A DNA stretch of 64,000 bases from Paenibacillus_AM sp052180255 (GCF_052180255.1 NZ_CP197466.1:248001-312000); one strand, 5' to 3'. Numbered from the stretch's first letter, positions 1-8,834 are shown. Program-made: numbers and translations. Notes: a model not told the origin generated them from the sequence alone.

Positions 1-603
1 GATGGCCGTGTAGCACGAGCGCTTAATGTACAAAGCGAATTTGGTAAGGAATTGGATTCTCTCTCTGATGTCATTTCGTTTGGTGTAGCACCAGCTTTCA
101 TCATGTACTATGTGGCATTTACAGAACTAAACCCAGTTCTTGCTTGGACGGTAACAGCTCTTTTCCCAATCTGTGGTGCAATCCGTTTAGCAAGATTTAA
201 CGTAGTTGCAGGAACTCCAGGTTATTTTATCGGCTTGCCGATACCAGCAGCAGGCGGTATCTTGAGTACATTAGCGTTGTTCCATAATGATATGCCGGCT
301 GCAGTAACAGTAATCGCTACAATCCTTTTATCATACTTAATGATTTCTCGTTTGAAATATCCAAACTTCAAGAAGTCTGGTATTCCGAAAGCAGCAATTT
401 GGGGTACACCTGTAGTGATCGGGGTTGCGATTTACTTAGCTCTTCAATTTCCGACATATATCTCTAACGGTATATTAGTCCTCTTGTTGCTATATGCGCT
501 TTTGGGCTTAAAAAAAAACGTTGATGGAGTCTTCACCAAATTGCGTAGAAAAAAACGTAACGAAAAATCAGGCGAAGATGTAAATCAGAAATTGAATTTC
601 TAA
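1..603 (+). CDS. pssA: CDP-diacylglycerol-serine O-phosphatidyltransferase, 3' part (5' end outside window)
   Basis: The reading frame is open from base 1, so the gene begins upstream of the window. The first 23 residues contain the CDP-alcohol phosphotransferase signature DGxxAR(x8)GxxxDxxxD: D1, G2, A5, R6, G15, D19, D23. The following roughly 150 residues are hydrophobic, with several membrane segments, and the tail is basic (KKNVDG..., LRRKKR). The family transfers a phosphatidyl group from CDP-diacylglycerol to an alcohol at the membrane. The serine enzyme is the best fit from length and from its place just before yacL in related bacteria. The internal ATG at 52 is not the start, because it would cut the catalytic motif. 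A different CDP-alcohol transferase (e.g. PgsA-like) is the main alternative. Confidence 0.85.
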   Translation, partial: DGRVARALNVQSEFGKELDSLSDVISFGVAPAFIMYYVAFTELNPVLAWTVTALFPICGAIRLARFNVVAGTPGYFIGLPIPAAGGILSTLALFHNDMPAAVTVIATILLSYLMISRLKYPNFKKSGIPKAAIWGTPVVIGVAIYLALQFPTYISNGILVLLLLYALLGLKKNVDGVFTKLRRKKRNEKSGEDVNQKLNF

Positions 604-628
604 ATGCAAATGAATGATGTGAGAAAAT

Positions 629-676
629 AAAAAAGCATTTATTACTCCGAAGCTGGAGTGATAAATGCTTTTTTTT
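629..676. terminator. Terminator between convergent pssA and the minus-strand gene
   Basis: An A-rich tract and AAGCATTTAT pair with ATAAATGCTT across a CTCC/GGAG inner stem, followed by eight Ts. A-run and T-run flank both sides, so it can serve both convergent genes. Confidence 0.85.
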
Positions 677-694
677 GCGTTGTTATTGCTTTTG

Positions 695-1090
695 TTAAGA
701 CATATTAAATAATCCAAGAGTGGAGCATTTTTGAGATTCTTTTTGAAGGGTTTCTTGAAGATCAACGTCAAGTAAATTAGATAGTGCTGACAAATAAAAG
801 ATGTGCTTGCCTATCTCGGATCGTACGACTTCAGCACAATGTTCGCATAGATGTCCATTCATATGTGTTCCGATGTTTTCCTGCGCTTCTTCAAGGGACA
901 TATCAGGTGTATAAGGTTGCTTGGAAGCATTGACTTCTACACATCCGCATTCCGTAATCGCTTTAATGACAGAGCGGTTTACTGCCGCACCTGATTGTTG
1001 GAATTTAGACAGGACATCAAGCAAGCTTCGGTGACGGAGCAATAATTCAGAAACTTGGTCCTGAAATTGTTTAAGTGTCATCACGTTCAA
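695..1090 (-). CDS. Uncharacterised small protein with a Cys cluster; MazG-like C-terminal helix
   Basis: This is the only minus-strand gene in the first 55 kb, and I do not recognise it with certainty. TTG at 1090 is chosen because the site AGAGGTG (1097-1103) lies six bases upstream. GTG at 1084 and ATG at 1081 are alternatives, and GTG at 1099 overlaps the ribosome site. The protein is about 131 aa and helical. It has ECGC near residue 47, LCEHC near residue 81, and a late KCS, which suggests a bound metal. The segment SEIGKHIFYLSALSNLL resembles the ExxD helix of MazG-type NTP pyrophosphatases, but the Asp is replaced by His, so activity is doubtful. A good promoter lies upstream. Confidence 0.7.
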   Translation of the reverse strand: MNVMTLKQFQDQVSELLLRHRSLLDVLSKFQQSGAAVNRSVIKAITECGCVEVNASKQPYTPDMSLEEAQENIGTHMNGHLCEHCAEVVRSEIGKHIFYLSALSNLLDVDLQETLQKESQKCSTLGLFNMS

Positions 1091-1123
1091 TCCATTCACC
1101 TCTTTTGTTATTCATTGGTAACT

Positions 1124-1152
1124 ATTATATAAGAAACTGGGTATTATTTCAA
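1124..1152 (-). promoter_or_regulatory. SigA-type promoter of the minus-strand gene
   Basis: On the minus strand TTGAAA (1147-1152) and TATAAT (1124-1129) are separated by 17 bases, close to the housekeeping consensus. The start would fall about 25 bases before the ribosome site. Confidence 0.75.
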
Positions 1153-1238
1153 TTTTATGATTACCAAGTCAATTTTTGGACCATAATTATAAATAGATGG
1201 AAGAAAATAGAATAAATATTGTAGGAGGTGAATCTGCC

Positions 1239-2303
1239 TTGAAAAAATGGATTGGATTTTTATGTGCAATTATGGGTGGTTTATATGGGTACCAATGGAG
1301 TGATACCCTCATTCGCGTTCTTTTTATTTCTGAAGGCAGTGGACAAGCCCTTATTGTAAAATTGATTACGATAGTGAGTTTGTTTGCAGTGGGTGCAGGG
1401 GTAGGAAGAGTAGTTGTTAAGTTATTGCATCAAGGAGAAGTCTCAGCAACACAAGTTTCAATTGGGGATTTGTTTTCTGGGGCAGCTGGCCTTGTTTTGG
1501 GGCTATTAATATCGGTATTATTGTTCCCTTCGTTAAATAATTTCGCAGGGTATGAGCCATTACTTCCACTGGTAGTGACGGCTATTCTCGGAATCCTAGG
1601 TTATCGAATTGGTTTGAGTAAAAGGGAAGAGCTATCACAATGGGTTGGTAAATTGCGTTTGCAGATGAGTGGTGCTCCAGCAGTAAAACCAACTGCCGAA
1701 CATAAAATTTTGGATACATCCGTCATTATTGACGGCCGCATTTCGGATATATGCAAAACTGGATTTATCGAAGGAACCTTAGTCATTCCTGAATTTGTTC
1801 TGGAGGAATTGCAGCACATTGCAGATTCATCAGATCTGCTCAAACGTAATCGCGGACGCAGGGGTCTTGATATTTTGAACAAAATCCAAAAAGAACTTGA
1901 TGTGAAAGTGTTGATTTATGAAGGTGACTTTGAAGATGTATCTGAGGTCGATTCCAAGCTGGTTAAATTGGCTAAAGTATTGGGTGGAAAAGTCATTACA
2001 AATGATTTTAACTTAAATAAAGTGTGTGAATTGCAAGGTGTAGCTGTACTAAATATTAATGATTTAGCAAATGCAATAAAGCCAGTGGTACTACCCGGTG
2101 AAGAAATTCTGGTCCAAGTGATTAAAGATGGGAAAGAACATGGGCAAGGCGTTGCTTATTTAGATGATGGCACAATGATTGTCGTAGAAGGTGGACGCGA
2201 CTTCATCGGTATGATGCTGGAGGTTATGGTAACGAGTGTTCTTCAGACTTCAGCGGGAAGAATGATATTTGCCAAACCAAAACTATTGGAAAAAGCCCAG
2301 TAA
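1239..2303 (+). CDS. yacL: PIN/TRAM-domain membrane protein YacL
   Basis: 354 aa from TTG 1239, chosen because AGGAGGTG (1223-1230) sits eight bases upstream; the longer frame from 1197 would place that site inside the gene. The N-terminal ~120 residues hold about four membrane segments. A PIN nuclease-like domain follows, beginning at ILDTSVIIDGRI, with acidic residues at KVITNDFNLN. The C-terminal part (GEEILVQVIKDGKEHGQGVAYLDDG) is a TRAM RNA-binding domain. The family is widespread in Gram-positive bacteria beside ispD. Its substrate is not established, so an RNA-cleaving or RNA-binding role at the membrane is an inference from the domains. Confidence 0.9.
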   Translation: MKKWIGFLCAIMGGLYGYQWSDTLIRVLFISEGSGQALIVKLITIVSLFAVGAGVGRVVVKLLHQGEVSATQVSIGDLFSGAAGLVLGLLISVLLFPSLNNFAGYEPLLPLVVTAILGILGYRIGLSKREELSQWVGKLRLQMSGAPAVKPTAEHKILDTSVIIDGRISDICKTGFIEGTLVIPEFVLEELQHIADSSDLLKRNRGRRGLDILNKIQKELDVKVLIYEGDFEDVSEVDSKLVKLAKVLGGKVITNDFNLNKVCELQGVAVLNINDLANAIKPVVLPGEEILVQVIKDGKEHGQGVAYLDDGTMIVVEGGRDFIGMMLEVMVTSVLQTSAGRMIFAKPKLLEKAQ

Positions 2304-2366
2304 TCCTTGTATGATTGTGTTAGAAATATATTCTTACACGAATTGATGGATATACCGGGGGTAGAG

Positions 2367-3077
2367 ATGACAAAGCTAGGCGTAGTTGTGGTAGCGGCGG
2401 GCAGAGGGGCGCGTATGGGGACGGCAGAAAGTAAACAATATTTACTCCTCGGCGGTAAACCGATTCTCGCTCATACTTTGGCAAGATTGGATCAGATGGC
2501 AGACATTAACTCCATCGTACTTGTCGTAGGACAAGATGATGTCGCTCGTTGCCAAGCTTACATAGAAATGTATGGCTTCACCAAGTTGCGTTCAGAGGAT
2601 GTAATCGCAGGAGGCCTAGAGCGTCAAGATTCTGTGCGAGCAGGGATTAATCAACTTCCAAGCGACGTAGAATGGGTGCTAGTCCACGATGGGGTGCGTC
2701 CATTTGCATCTGAAGCGCATATTGCGGCTTGTTGGCGTGAGGCAATGAAGCGGGATGCTGCGGTACTTGCTGTTCCTGTAAAAGATACAATTAAAGTTGT
2801 CAATGAACAAGGTGGAATTCAATCGACACCTGACCGTAGAAGCTTGTGGGCTATTCAAACCCCACAGGCTTTTCGACTGTCTTTATTAAAAGAAGCACAT
2901 CGCCTGGCGAGCGAAGAAGGTTTTGTAGGGACAGATGATGCAATGCTTGTAGAGAGACTAGGCGTAACGGTACAAGTTGTTGAAAGTGATTATTATAATA
3001 TCAAAATAACGACTCCAGAGGATTTGCCATGGGCGGAGTGGATTTTGCACAACGTGAGGGGAGAGACGAAATCATGA
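2367..3077 (+). CDS. ispD: 2-C-methyl-D-erythritol 4-phosphate cytidylyltransferase
   Basis: Couples CTP with methylerythritol phosphate in the MEP route to isoprenoids. 236 aa from ATG 2367, preceded by GGGGGT; an in-frame extension upstream to 2307 lacks a ribosome site and does not look like the family. The start VVVAAGRGARMG is the nucleotide-binding loop, with the basic residue K23 region (ESKQY) behind it. LVHDGVRPF and PVKDTIKVV are family motifs, and TDDAMLVE lies near the end. The gene overlaps ispF by four bases (ATGA), so the two consecutive-pathway enzymes are translationally coupled. Confidence 0.95.
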   Translation: MTKLGVVVVAAGRGARMGTAESKQYLLLGGKPILAHTLARLDQMADINSIVLVVGQDDVARCQAYIEMYGFTKLRSEDVIAGGLERQDSVRAGINQLPSDVEWVLVHDGVRPFASEAHIAACWREAMKRDAAVLAVPVKDTIKVVNEQGGIQSTPDRRSLWAIQTPQAFRLSLLKEAHRLASEEGFVGTDDAMLVERLGVTVQVVESDYYNIKITTPEDLPWAEWILHNVRGETKS

Positions 3078-3556
3078 TTCGAGTAGGACAAGGGTTTGAT
3101 GTTCATCAGCTAGTAGAGGGGCGCAAGTGCATTATTGGAGGCGTGGATATTCCATATGAAAAGGGGCTTTTAGGTCACTCTGATGCAGATGTGCTGCTGC
3201 ACGCAGTGACAGATGCAATTCTAGGAGCGCTGGCACTTGGGGATATTGGCAAGCATTTTCCGGATACAGATGCAGCATTTAAAGATGCAGATTCATTGAA
3301 ATTGCTTAAAGCAGTTTGGGTAATGGTACGAGAGCGTGGTTACCGTCTAGGAAACATCGATTCTACAATTATCGCTCAAAAGCCTAAGATGTTGCCTTAC
3401 ATTCCACAGATGGCTGCTATTATTGCTGAAGCACTGGATGCAACATTGGATCAGGTCAATGTAAAAGCGACAACAACCGAGCAGCTTGGTTTTGCCGGTA
3501 GAGGAGAAGGAATTGCCGCGCAATCTGTTGTTTGTTTAGTGAAAGATATGCTATGA
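3074..3556 (+). CDS. ispF: 2-C-methyl-D-erythritol 2,4-cyclodiphosphate synthase
   Basis: Forms the cyclic diphosphate two steps after IspD in the MEP isoprenoid pathway. 160 aa, typical for the family, starting at the ATG that overlaps the ispD stop; an in-frame extension back to 3029 lies within ispD and is rejected. GFDVHQL supplies zinc ligands D9 and H11. LLGHSDADVLLHA and GDIGKHFPD are the conserved substrate and metal segments, and KATTTEQLGFAGRGEGIA is the C-terminal signature. The enzyme works as a trimer in the cytoplasm. IspE is not in this window. Confidence 0.96.
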   Translation: MIRVGQGFDVHQLVEGRKCIIGGVDIPYEKGLLGHSDADVLLHAVTDAILGALALGDIGKHFPDTDAAFKDADSLKLLKAVWVMVRERGYRLGNIDSTIIAQKPKMLPYIPQMAAIIAEALDATLDQVNVKATTTEQLGFAGRGEGIAAQSVVCLVKDML

Positions 3557-3615
3557 TTGGCTATCGATAATATACATGTTCGTGTTTACATCTTAAGGAG
3601 AAATGAGGAATTTCC

Positions 3616-5073
3616 ATGACAAAGCCAGTTCGTGTGCGTTATGCACCAAGTCCAACGGGTCTTCTACATATTGGTGGCGCTCGTACAGCACTTTTTAATT
3701 ATTTATTAGCTCGAAAAAATAACGGATCCTTTATCGTTCGTTTTGAAGATACAGATCAGACAAGACATTTAGAAAGCGGAATCGACTCCCAATTAAACGG
3801 TCTTCGTTGGTTGGGTATCAATTGGGACGAAAGTGTGGACATCGGCGGTCCTTATGGTCCTTACCGTCAGATGGAGAGATTGGATATTTACCGTCCTTAT
3901 GTCGAGCAACTAAAACAGGATGGGCATGCTTACCCATGCTATTGTACAGAGAGTGATCTGGAGAAGGAGCGGGCTGAGCAAGAGGAACGTGGCGAGACGC
4001 CAATGTATTCTGGCAGATGTCGTAACTTAACAGCAGATCAGCGTGCACAATTTGAAGCGGAAGGTCGTAAACCGTCGATTCGTTTCCGTGTACCTCAAGA
4101 TCGCATCATTAAATTTGTCGATAAAGTGCGTGGTGAAGTTGAATTCGATACGAACGGTATCGGTGATTTTATTATCATGCGTCCTGATGGCATTCCAACT
4201 TACAATTTTGTTGTCGTAATCGATGACTTTATGATGAAAATGAGTACGGTAATTCGTGCGGAAGAACATCTGACGAATACACCGCGCCAAATTATGATTT
4301 ATGAAGCATTGGGTCAGGAGTTACCTGAGTTTGCGCATTTATCGTTAATTTTGAATCCAAATCGTAAAAAGATGAGTAAGCGTGACGCCAATCTCATTCA
4401 GTTTATCGAACAGTATCAAGAGCTAGGTTATATGCCAGAAGCTGTTGTGAACTTCATTGTTCTCATTGGCTGGTCGCCAGTTGGAGAAGAAGAGTTCTTC
4501 ACAATCGAAGAACTTATTGAGCAATTTGATCTGGATCGCGTAGCCAAGAGTCCAGCCGTGTTCGACATGGATAAATTGAACTGGATGAACAATCATTATA
4601 TTAAAAAAGCACCTATAGAGCGTGTTGTTGAACTCGCATTGCCTCATTTGCAAAAAGAAGGCCGTTTGCCAGCTGAACTTGATGATGCAACACGTGATTG
4701 GGCAGTGAAATTAATTGCCCTTTACCAAGAGCAGTTAAGATTCGGTGCTGATATTGTGAACCTATCCGAAATGTTCTTCAGTGAGGAGTTTACAATGGAA
4801 GATGAAGGGGTAACTGTTATGCAAGAAGAGCAAGTTCCTGCCGTTCTTCGCTCCTTCTTGGCACAGGTAGAAGCTTCAGAATCATTTGCAGCGGAAGATA
4901 TTCAGCCATTAATTAAAAAGGTTCAAGCAGAGACAGGTACGAAGGGCAAAGGTTTGTTCATGCCAATCCGTGTTGCATTAACAGGTCAAGTACATGGCCG
5001 TGATCTCAATATGACGATTCATTTACTTGGAAAAGAAAAAGTTATCGCGCGTCTGCAGAAAGCCTTGGCATAA
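3616..5073 (+). CDS. gltX: Glutamyl-tRNA synthetase
   Basis: Charges tRNA-Glu, and in most Bacillales also tRNA-Gln, for later amidation. 485 aa, full length. The class I motif PSPTGLLHIGGA holds HIGG at residues 18-21 and the KMSKR loop appears as KKMSKRDAN. The C-terminal helical anticodon-binding part is present up to EKVIARLQKALA. It is followed directly by the cysES control region, and the promoter for that leader overlaps the last codons (TTGGCA at 5065). Whether it is discriminating cannot be read from sequence by eye. Confidence 0.96.
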   Translation: MTKPVRVRYAPSPTGLLHIGGARTALFNYLLARKNNGSFIVRFEDTDQTRHLESGIDSQLNGLRWLGINWDESVDIGGPYGPYRQMERLDIYRPYVEQLKQDGHAYPCYCTESDLEKERAEQEERGETPMYSGRCRNLTADQRAQFEAEGRKPSIRFRVPQDRIIKFVDKVRGEVEFDTNGIGDFIIMRPDGIPTYNFVVVIDDFMMKMSTVIRAEEHLTNTPRQIMIYEALGQELPEFAHLSLILNPNRKKMSKRDANLIQFIEQYQELGYMPEAVVNFIVLIGWSPVGEEEFFTIEELIEQFDLDRVAKSPAVFDMDKLNWMNNHYIKKAPIERVVELALPHLQKEGRLPAELDDATRDWAVKLIALYQEQLRFGADIVNLSEMFFSEEFTMEDEGVTVMQEEQVPAVLRSFLAQVEASESFAAEDIQPLIKKVQAETGTKGKGLFMPIRVALTGQVHGRDLNMTIHLLGKEKVIARLQKALA

Positions 5074-5094
5074 AGGGTTATTTTCGCTTATACT
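5065..5094 (+). promoter_or_regulatory. SigA-type promoter for the cysES T-box leader
   Basis: TTGGCA (5065-5070), 18 bases, then TATACT (5089-5094). Five of six consensus bases match in each box. It overlaps the gltX stop codon, so cysES has its own transcript start near 5101. Confidence 0.7.
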
Positions 5095-5100
5095 AAATCA

Positions 5101-5476
5101 ATCCACACGATGTGTGTTATGAAGATTGCTTCGAAGATATCTGCAGCAGGTTAATCTTCATCGCACAAACGTAATCAAACAATAGCTACGAATAGGAGAA
5201 GTACGCTTATTCAGGGTTTTCAGAGAGGGCGAACGAGGTGTCAATGCACCTTGTGCTGAGAGTCGTCTAATCCCGATAAACGGAACATGCGCCTAGGAGC
5301 TGCTGTGTCGATCTGTATGGAATGTTTACAGGGTAGATTCAGCCGGTTTGCTACCGTTATTAGCTATTGAGTTGGCGATCAATTAAATCGTCAAAGCAGA
5401 GTGGGACCGCGCATATATGACGCCTCTGCAGCCATGTTTCCGGTATTGGGATGGCTGCAGAGGCTTATTTATTTTT
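5101..5476 (+). ncRNA. T-box riboswitch controlling cysE-cysS (tRNA-Cys sensing)
   Basis: The leader shows the T-box landmarks in order. CAGAGAGGG is the AGAG box of stem I, near 5220, and GTGCTGAGAG follows near 5258. GGAACATGCGCC is the specifier loop, with TGC (Cys) at 5288-5290. The T-box core GTGGGACCGCG is at 5401-5411. GCAGAG (5396-5401) can pair with CTCTGC (5424-5429) as antiterminator, which excludes the terminator hairpin at 5422-5464. Uncharged tRNA-Cys should stabilise the antiterminator and switch on cysteine synthesis and charging. A separate small hairpin (5120-5160) precedes stem I. Confidence 0.93.
5422..5476 (+). terminator. T-box intrinsic terminator
   Basis: A perfect 14-bp stem, GCCTCTGCAGCCAT (5422-5435) with ATGGCTGCAGAGGC (5451-5464), is followed by a T-rich run. 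It is mutually exclusive with the antiterminator. Confidence 0.93.
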
Positions 5477-5503
5477 AAGCTGATAATGGAAAGGTGACAC
5501 ACG

Positions 5504-6217
5504 ATGTGGGAAAGAATAAAAGCAGATATCCAAGCGGTTTTCGAGAATGATCCAGCTGCCCGCAGTAAATTTGAAGTTGTGTTTACCTATTCCGGTCTAC
5601 ACGCGATTTGGCATCATCGTTTTGCACATTGGTTTTATAAGAAGAGGTTCTTCACAATCGCACGTATAATATCGCAAGCCTCTCGATTTATTACTGGAAT
5701 TGAGATCCACCCGGGTGCGCGTATCGGCAATCGATTGTTTATTGATCATGGTATGGGAGTAGTCATAGGGGAAACTTGTGAGATAGGTGACGATGTTGTG
5801 TTATATCAAGGGGTAACCCTTGGAGGTACAGGCAAAGAAAAGGGCAAGCGTCATCCCACTATTGGTAACAATGTCGTTATCGCTTCTGGCGCTAAAGTGC
5901 TCGGATCATTCAGTGTGGGAGATCATTCGCGGATCGGTGCCAACTCTGTCGTGTTACAAGAAGTACCACCAATGAGTACAGTAGTAGGTATACCCGGTAA
6001 AATCGTCAAACGAGACGGCGTACGTGTCAATCGATTGGATCATGGGGTTCTTATTGACCCGGTTATCGAGATTTGCCGTAAGCTTCAAACCCAAATTGAT
6101 GAAATGCAGTGCTTATGTGAACAAATCAATGAAATTCCGAAGTTGCGGGAACAAATCGTGAATTTGAAGCACCAGCTCGAAATCGAGCGTACCAAGAATG
6201 GAGGCGTAAGCAGATGA
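5504..6217 (+). CDS. cysE: Serine O-acetyltransferase
   Basis: Makes O-acetylserine, the carbon acceptor for sulfide in cysteine synthesis. 237 aa from ATG 5504 with AAAGGTGA upstream. The helical N-terminus is followed by a left-handed beta-helix of hexapeptide repeats (IHPGARIGNRLFIDHG, VVIGETCEIGDDVVLY, GANSVV). The catalytic His lies in the IDHGMGVVIGE region. The C-terminal ~45 residues look like a coiled coil (LQTQIDEMQCLCEQI). It lies under T-box control, so expression should rise when tRNA-Cys is uncharged. The stop overlaps the cysS start by four bases. Confidence 0.96.
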   Translation: MWERIKADIQAVFENDPAARSKFEVVFTYSGLHAIWHHRFAHWFYKKRFFTIARIISQASRFITGIEIHPGARIGNRLFIDHGMGVVIGETCEIGDDVVLYQGVTLGGTGKEKGKRHPTIGNNVVIASGAKVLGSFSVGDHSRIGANSVVLQEVPPMSTVVGIPGKIVKRDGVRVNRLDHGVLIDPVIEICRKLQTQIDEMQCLCEQINEIPKLREQIVNLKHQLEIERTKNGGVSR

Positions 6218-7611
6218 CATTACACATTTACAACACCATGTCACGGCAAAAGGAGCAATTCGTTCCACTCGAGCCAGGCAAAGTCAAAATGTATGTATGC
6301 GGTCCAACCGTTTATAACTATATTCATATTGGAAATGCACGTCCGGCTATTTTTTTCGATGTCGTTCGTCGGTATTTAACACACATTGGCTATGATGTGA
6401 ATTATATTGTCAATTTTACAGATGTAGATGATAAGTTAATTCGTAAGGCAGAGGAGACAGGGGAAACCGTCCCTGAACTTAGCCAACGGTTTATTGACGC
6501 CTATCTAGAGGATGTGAAGGCAGCAGGAATTCGCCCAGTATCCCATCATCCGCGTGTAACCGAGAACATCCAAGAAATCATTGATTTTGTACAAAAGCTA
6601 GTTGAGACAGGTTATGCTTACCCAAGTGGAGGCGACGTATACTATAGAACTTCCAAGTTCACGGAATATGGAAAGCTATCGCATCAGAACTTAAGTGAGC
6701 TGCAGTTCGGCATTCGAATTGAAGTTGACGATCGCAAAGAAAACCCACAGGACTTCGTCCTATGGAAAGGTGCGAAACCTGGTGAGATTTCATGGACTTC
6801 TCCGTGGGGTGAAGGTCGTCCAGGTTGGCATATCGAATGCTCCGCGATGGTGCATAAATATTTGGGAGAGACGATTGATATTCATGGCGGTGGTCAAGAC
6901 TTACAATTCCCACACCACGAATGTGAAGTGGCTCAAACTGAGGCGATGACAGGTGTACCGATGGCGAAGTACTGGATGCATAACGCATTTATTAACATCG
7001 ATAATGAAAAAATGTCCAAATCGCTCGGTAATGGTATTTTACTGCGTCAAGTATTAGAACAAGTGCGTCCGCAAACGTTCCGCTTCTTTATTTTGAACGC
7101 GCATTACCGCAATCCACTTAACTTTAGTGAAGATAGTATTACTCAAGCTGATAATTCCGTCGATCGTATTCTCAACTGCGTAACTAATTTACGTCACCGC
7201 CTAGAAACAGCACTAGAAGGTGAACTTGCGGAAGGTGTTATGGATCGAATTAATCAGATCAAATCGCAGTTTGATAGCAAAATGAATGATGACTTTAACA
7301 CACCAGATGCGATTACCGCATTGTTTGAACTCGTCTCAGAAGCAAATGTGTATTTGCAGCAGGAGCAGGTAACGGCGTCAACACTACGAGCATTGCTTGA
7401 TGCATGCCTAGTGTTTGATAATGTACTTGGCTTACTTACTGAGGAGACCGATGAACTTCTGGATGAAGAGATCGAACAATTGATCGTGGAGCGTATTGAA
7501 GCTCGTACATTGAAGAATTGGGCTCGTGCAGATGAAATTCGGGATTTACTTACGGAGAAAGGGATTTTCCTTGAAGATACGCCACAAGGCATCCGCTGGC
7601 GCCGAAAATGA
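6214..7611 (+). CDS. cysS: Cysteinyl-tRNA synthetase
   Basis: Activates cysteine and charges tRNA-Cys. 465 aa, the usual length. VCGPTVYNYIHIGNARP carries the zinc-binding Cys and the HIGN motif at residues 38-41. GWHIECSAM and FPHHECEVAQ hold the other expected zinc ligands, and NEKMSKSLGN is the KMSKS loop. The N-terminus overlaps cysE and the C-terminus overlaps mrnC, both as ATGA, giving a tight cysE-cysS-mrnC unit. The leader senses the very tRNA this enzyme charges. Confidence 0.97.
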   Translation: MTLHIYNTMSRQKEQFVPLEPGKVKMYVCGPTVYNYIHIGNARPAIFFDVVRRYLTHIGYDVNYIVNFTDVDDKLIRKAEETGETVPELSQRFIDAYLEDVKAAGIRPVSHHPRVTENIQEIIDFVQKLVETGYAYPSGGDVYYRTSKFTEYGKLSHQNLSELQFGIRIEVDDRKENPQDFVLWKGAKPGEISWTSPWGEGRPGWHIECSAMVHKYLGETIDIHGGGQDLQFPHHECEVAQTEAMTGVPMAKYWMHNAFINIDNEKMSKSLGNGILLRQVLEQVRPQTFRFFILNAHYRNPLNFSEDSITQADNSVDRILNCVTNLRHRLETALEGELAEGVMDRINQIKSQFDSKMNDDFNTPDAITALFELVSEANVYLQQEQVTASTLRALLDACLVFDNVLGLLTEETDELLDEEIEQLIVERIEARTLKNWARADEIRDLLTEKGIFLEDTPQGIRWRRK

Positions 7612-8015
7612 GTGATATGTTGAATCCATTTTTCATCCCGCCAGGAAAGAAGCCGAATTTGATCCAGCCGCTAGTACTAGCTTATTTAGGGGATGCTGTC
7701 TTTGAAATGTTCATCAGACAGCATGTCATTACACAGCCTAATCATCGACCCAATCACTTACATCGTTCATCAACAAAATACGTGTCAGCCAAAGCGCAGG
7801 CACGTATTTTGGAGCGCTGGATGCCGATACTTAACGAAGAAGAACTGGATATTGTTCGGCGTGGACGTAATGCGAAGTCAGGTACAGTTCCGAAAAATGC
7901 AGACTTATTGGAGTACCGTCATGCCACAGGTATGGAGTGTCTTGTCGGTTATTTATACTATAAAGAGGAATACACGAGGTTACGTGAACTACTAGAAATC
8001 GCCGTGGCTCCGTAA
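7608..8015 (+). CDS. mrnC: Mini-ribonuclease III
   Basis: A stand-alone RNase III catalytic domain without an RNA-binding domain. In Bacillus subtilis it matures the ends of 23S rRNA. 135 aa. The signature PLVLAYLGDAVFEMFIR holds D29 and E33 expected for metal binding, and a second acidic cluster appears near DLLEYRHATGMECLVGYLY. The ATG overlaps the cysS stop. A second ATG three codons in is possible. Its likely substrate stalk can be seen around the 23S gene in this window. Confidence 0.93.
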   Translation: MSDMLNPFFIPPGKKPNLIQPLVLAYLGDAVFEMFIRQHVITQPNHRPNHLHRSSTKYVSAKAQARILERWMPILNEEELDIVRRGRNAKSGTVPKNADLLEYRHATGMECLVGYLYYKEEYTRLRELLEIAVAP

Positions 8016-8081
8016 ACGAGAGCATCATATATAGCATGCGAAGCCATTTGCTTTGCTTTAGACTTGGAGGGTTAATAACGA

Positions 8082-8828
8082 ATGAGTAATGAAGAAGAAT
8101 ACATCGCAGGGAAACACTCAATCATTGAAGCGCTGCGTGCTGGGCGACCAATCAATAAAATTTGGGTTGCTGAAAATGCACAAAAGGCACTCACACAGCC
8201 AATCATCGCAGAGGCGAAAAACCATGGGATCATCGTGCAGTTTATTGACAAGCGTAAGCTGGATCAAATGACACCAGGGGTTCAGCATCAAGGTGTTGTG
8301 GCACAAGCTGCCGCTTATGAGTATGTAACCATAGAGGATATTTTGGATGTTGCTAAGCAAAAGGGTGAAGATCCATTCATTTTGATTTTAGATGAAATTG
8401 AAGATCCACATAATTTGGGTTCCATTTTACGGACTGCGGATTGTACGGGTGTGCATGGTGTCATCATTCCGAAACGCCGTGCGGTTGGTTTAACTGCAAC
8501 AGTATCCAAGATCTCTGCTGGCGCTGTGGAATATGTGCCTGTAGCACGTGTAACAAATATTGCACAAACAATTGAGAAGCTGAAAGAGCAAGGTGTATGG
8601 GTAGCGGGTACGGATGTGACAGCAGCCGAAAATGTATATCGTAACAATTTTAAACTCCCACTTGCCCTTGTGATTGGGAATGAGAATAAAGGTGTCGGTC
8701 GATTGATTAAAGAGAAATGTGACTTTCTTGTTAAATTGCCGATGCATGGACGAATTAATTCACTCAATGCTTCCGTAGCGGCAGGCGTGCTCATGTACGA
8801 AGTTGTGCGTCAAAGAAGTACGAGCTGA
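8082..8828 (+). CDS. rlmB: 23S rRNA 2'-O-methyltransferase RlmB (SpoU family)
   Basis: 248 aa with GGAGG upstream of ATG 8082. The N-terminal small domain (EYIAGKHSIIEALRAG) is the ribosome-binding substrate domain. The SPOUT methyltransferase domain holds LDEIEDPHNLGSILRTAD, VIGNENKGVGRLI and LPMHGRINSLNASVAAG, the three SpoU motifs with the knotted SAM site. Members methylate a ribose in the 23S peptidyltransferase region. The conserved position next to cysS and the small NYN nuclease supports the assignment. Confidence 0.93.
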   Translation: MSNEEEYIAGKHSIIEALRAGRPINKIWVAENAQKALTQPIIAEAKNHGIIVQFIDKRKLDQMTPGVQHQGVVAQAAAYEYVTIEDILDVAKQKGEDPFILILDEIEDPHNLGSILRTADCTGVHGVIIPKRRAVGLTATVSKISAGAVEYVPVARVTNIAQTIEKLKEQGVWVAGTDVTAAENVYRNNFKLPLALVIGNENKGVGRLIKEKCDFLVKLPMHGRINSLNASVAAGVLMYEVVRQRSTS

Positions 8829-8834
8829 TGATCG

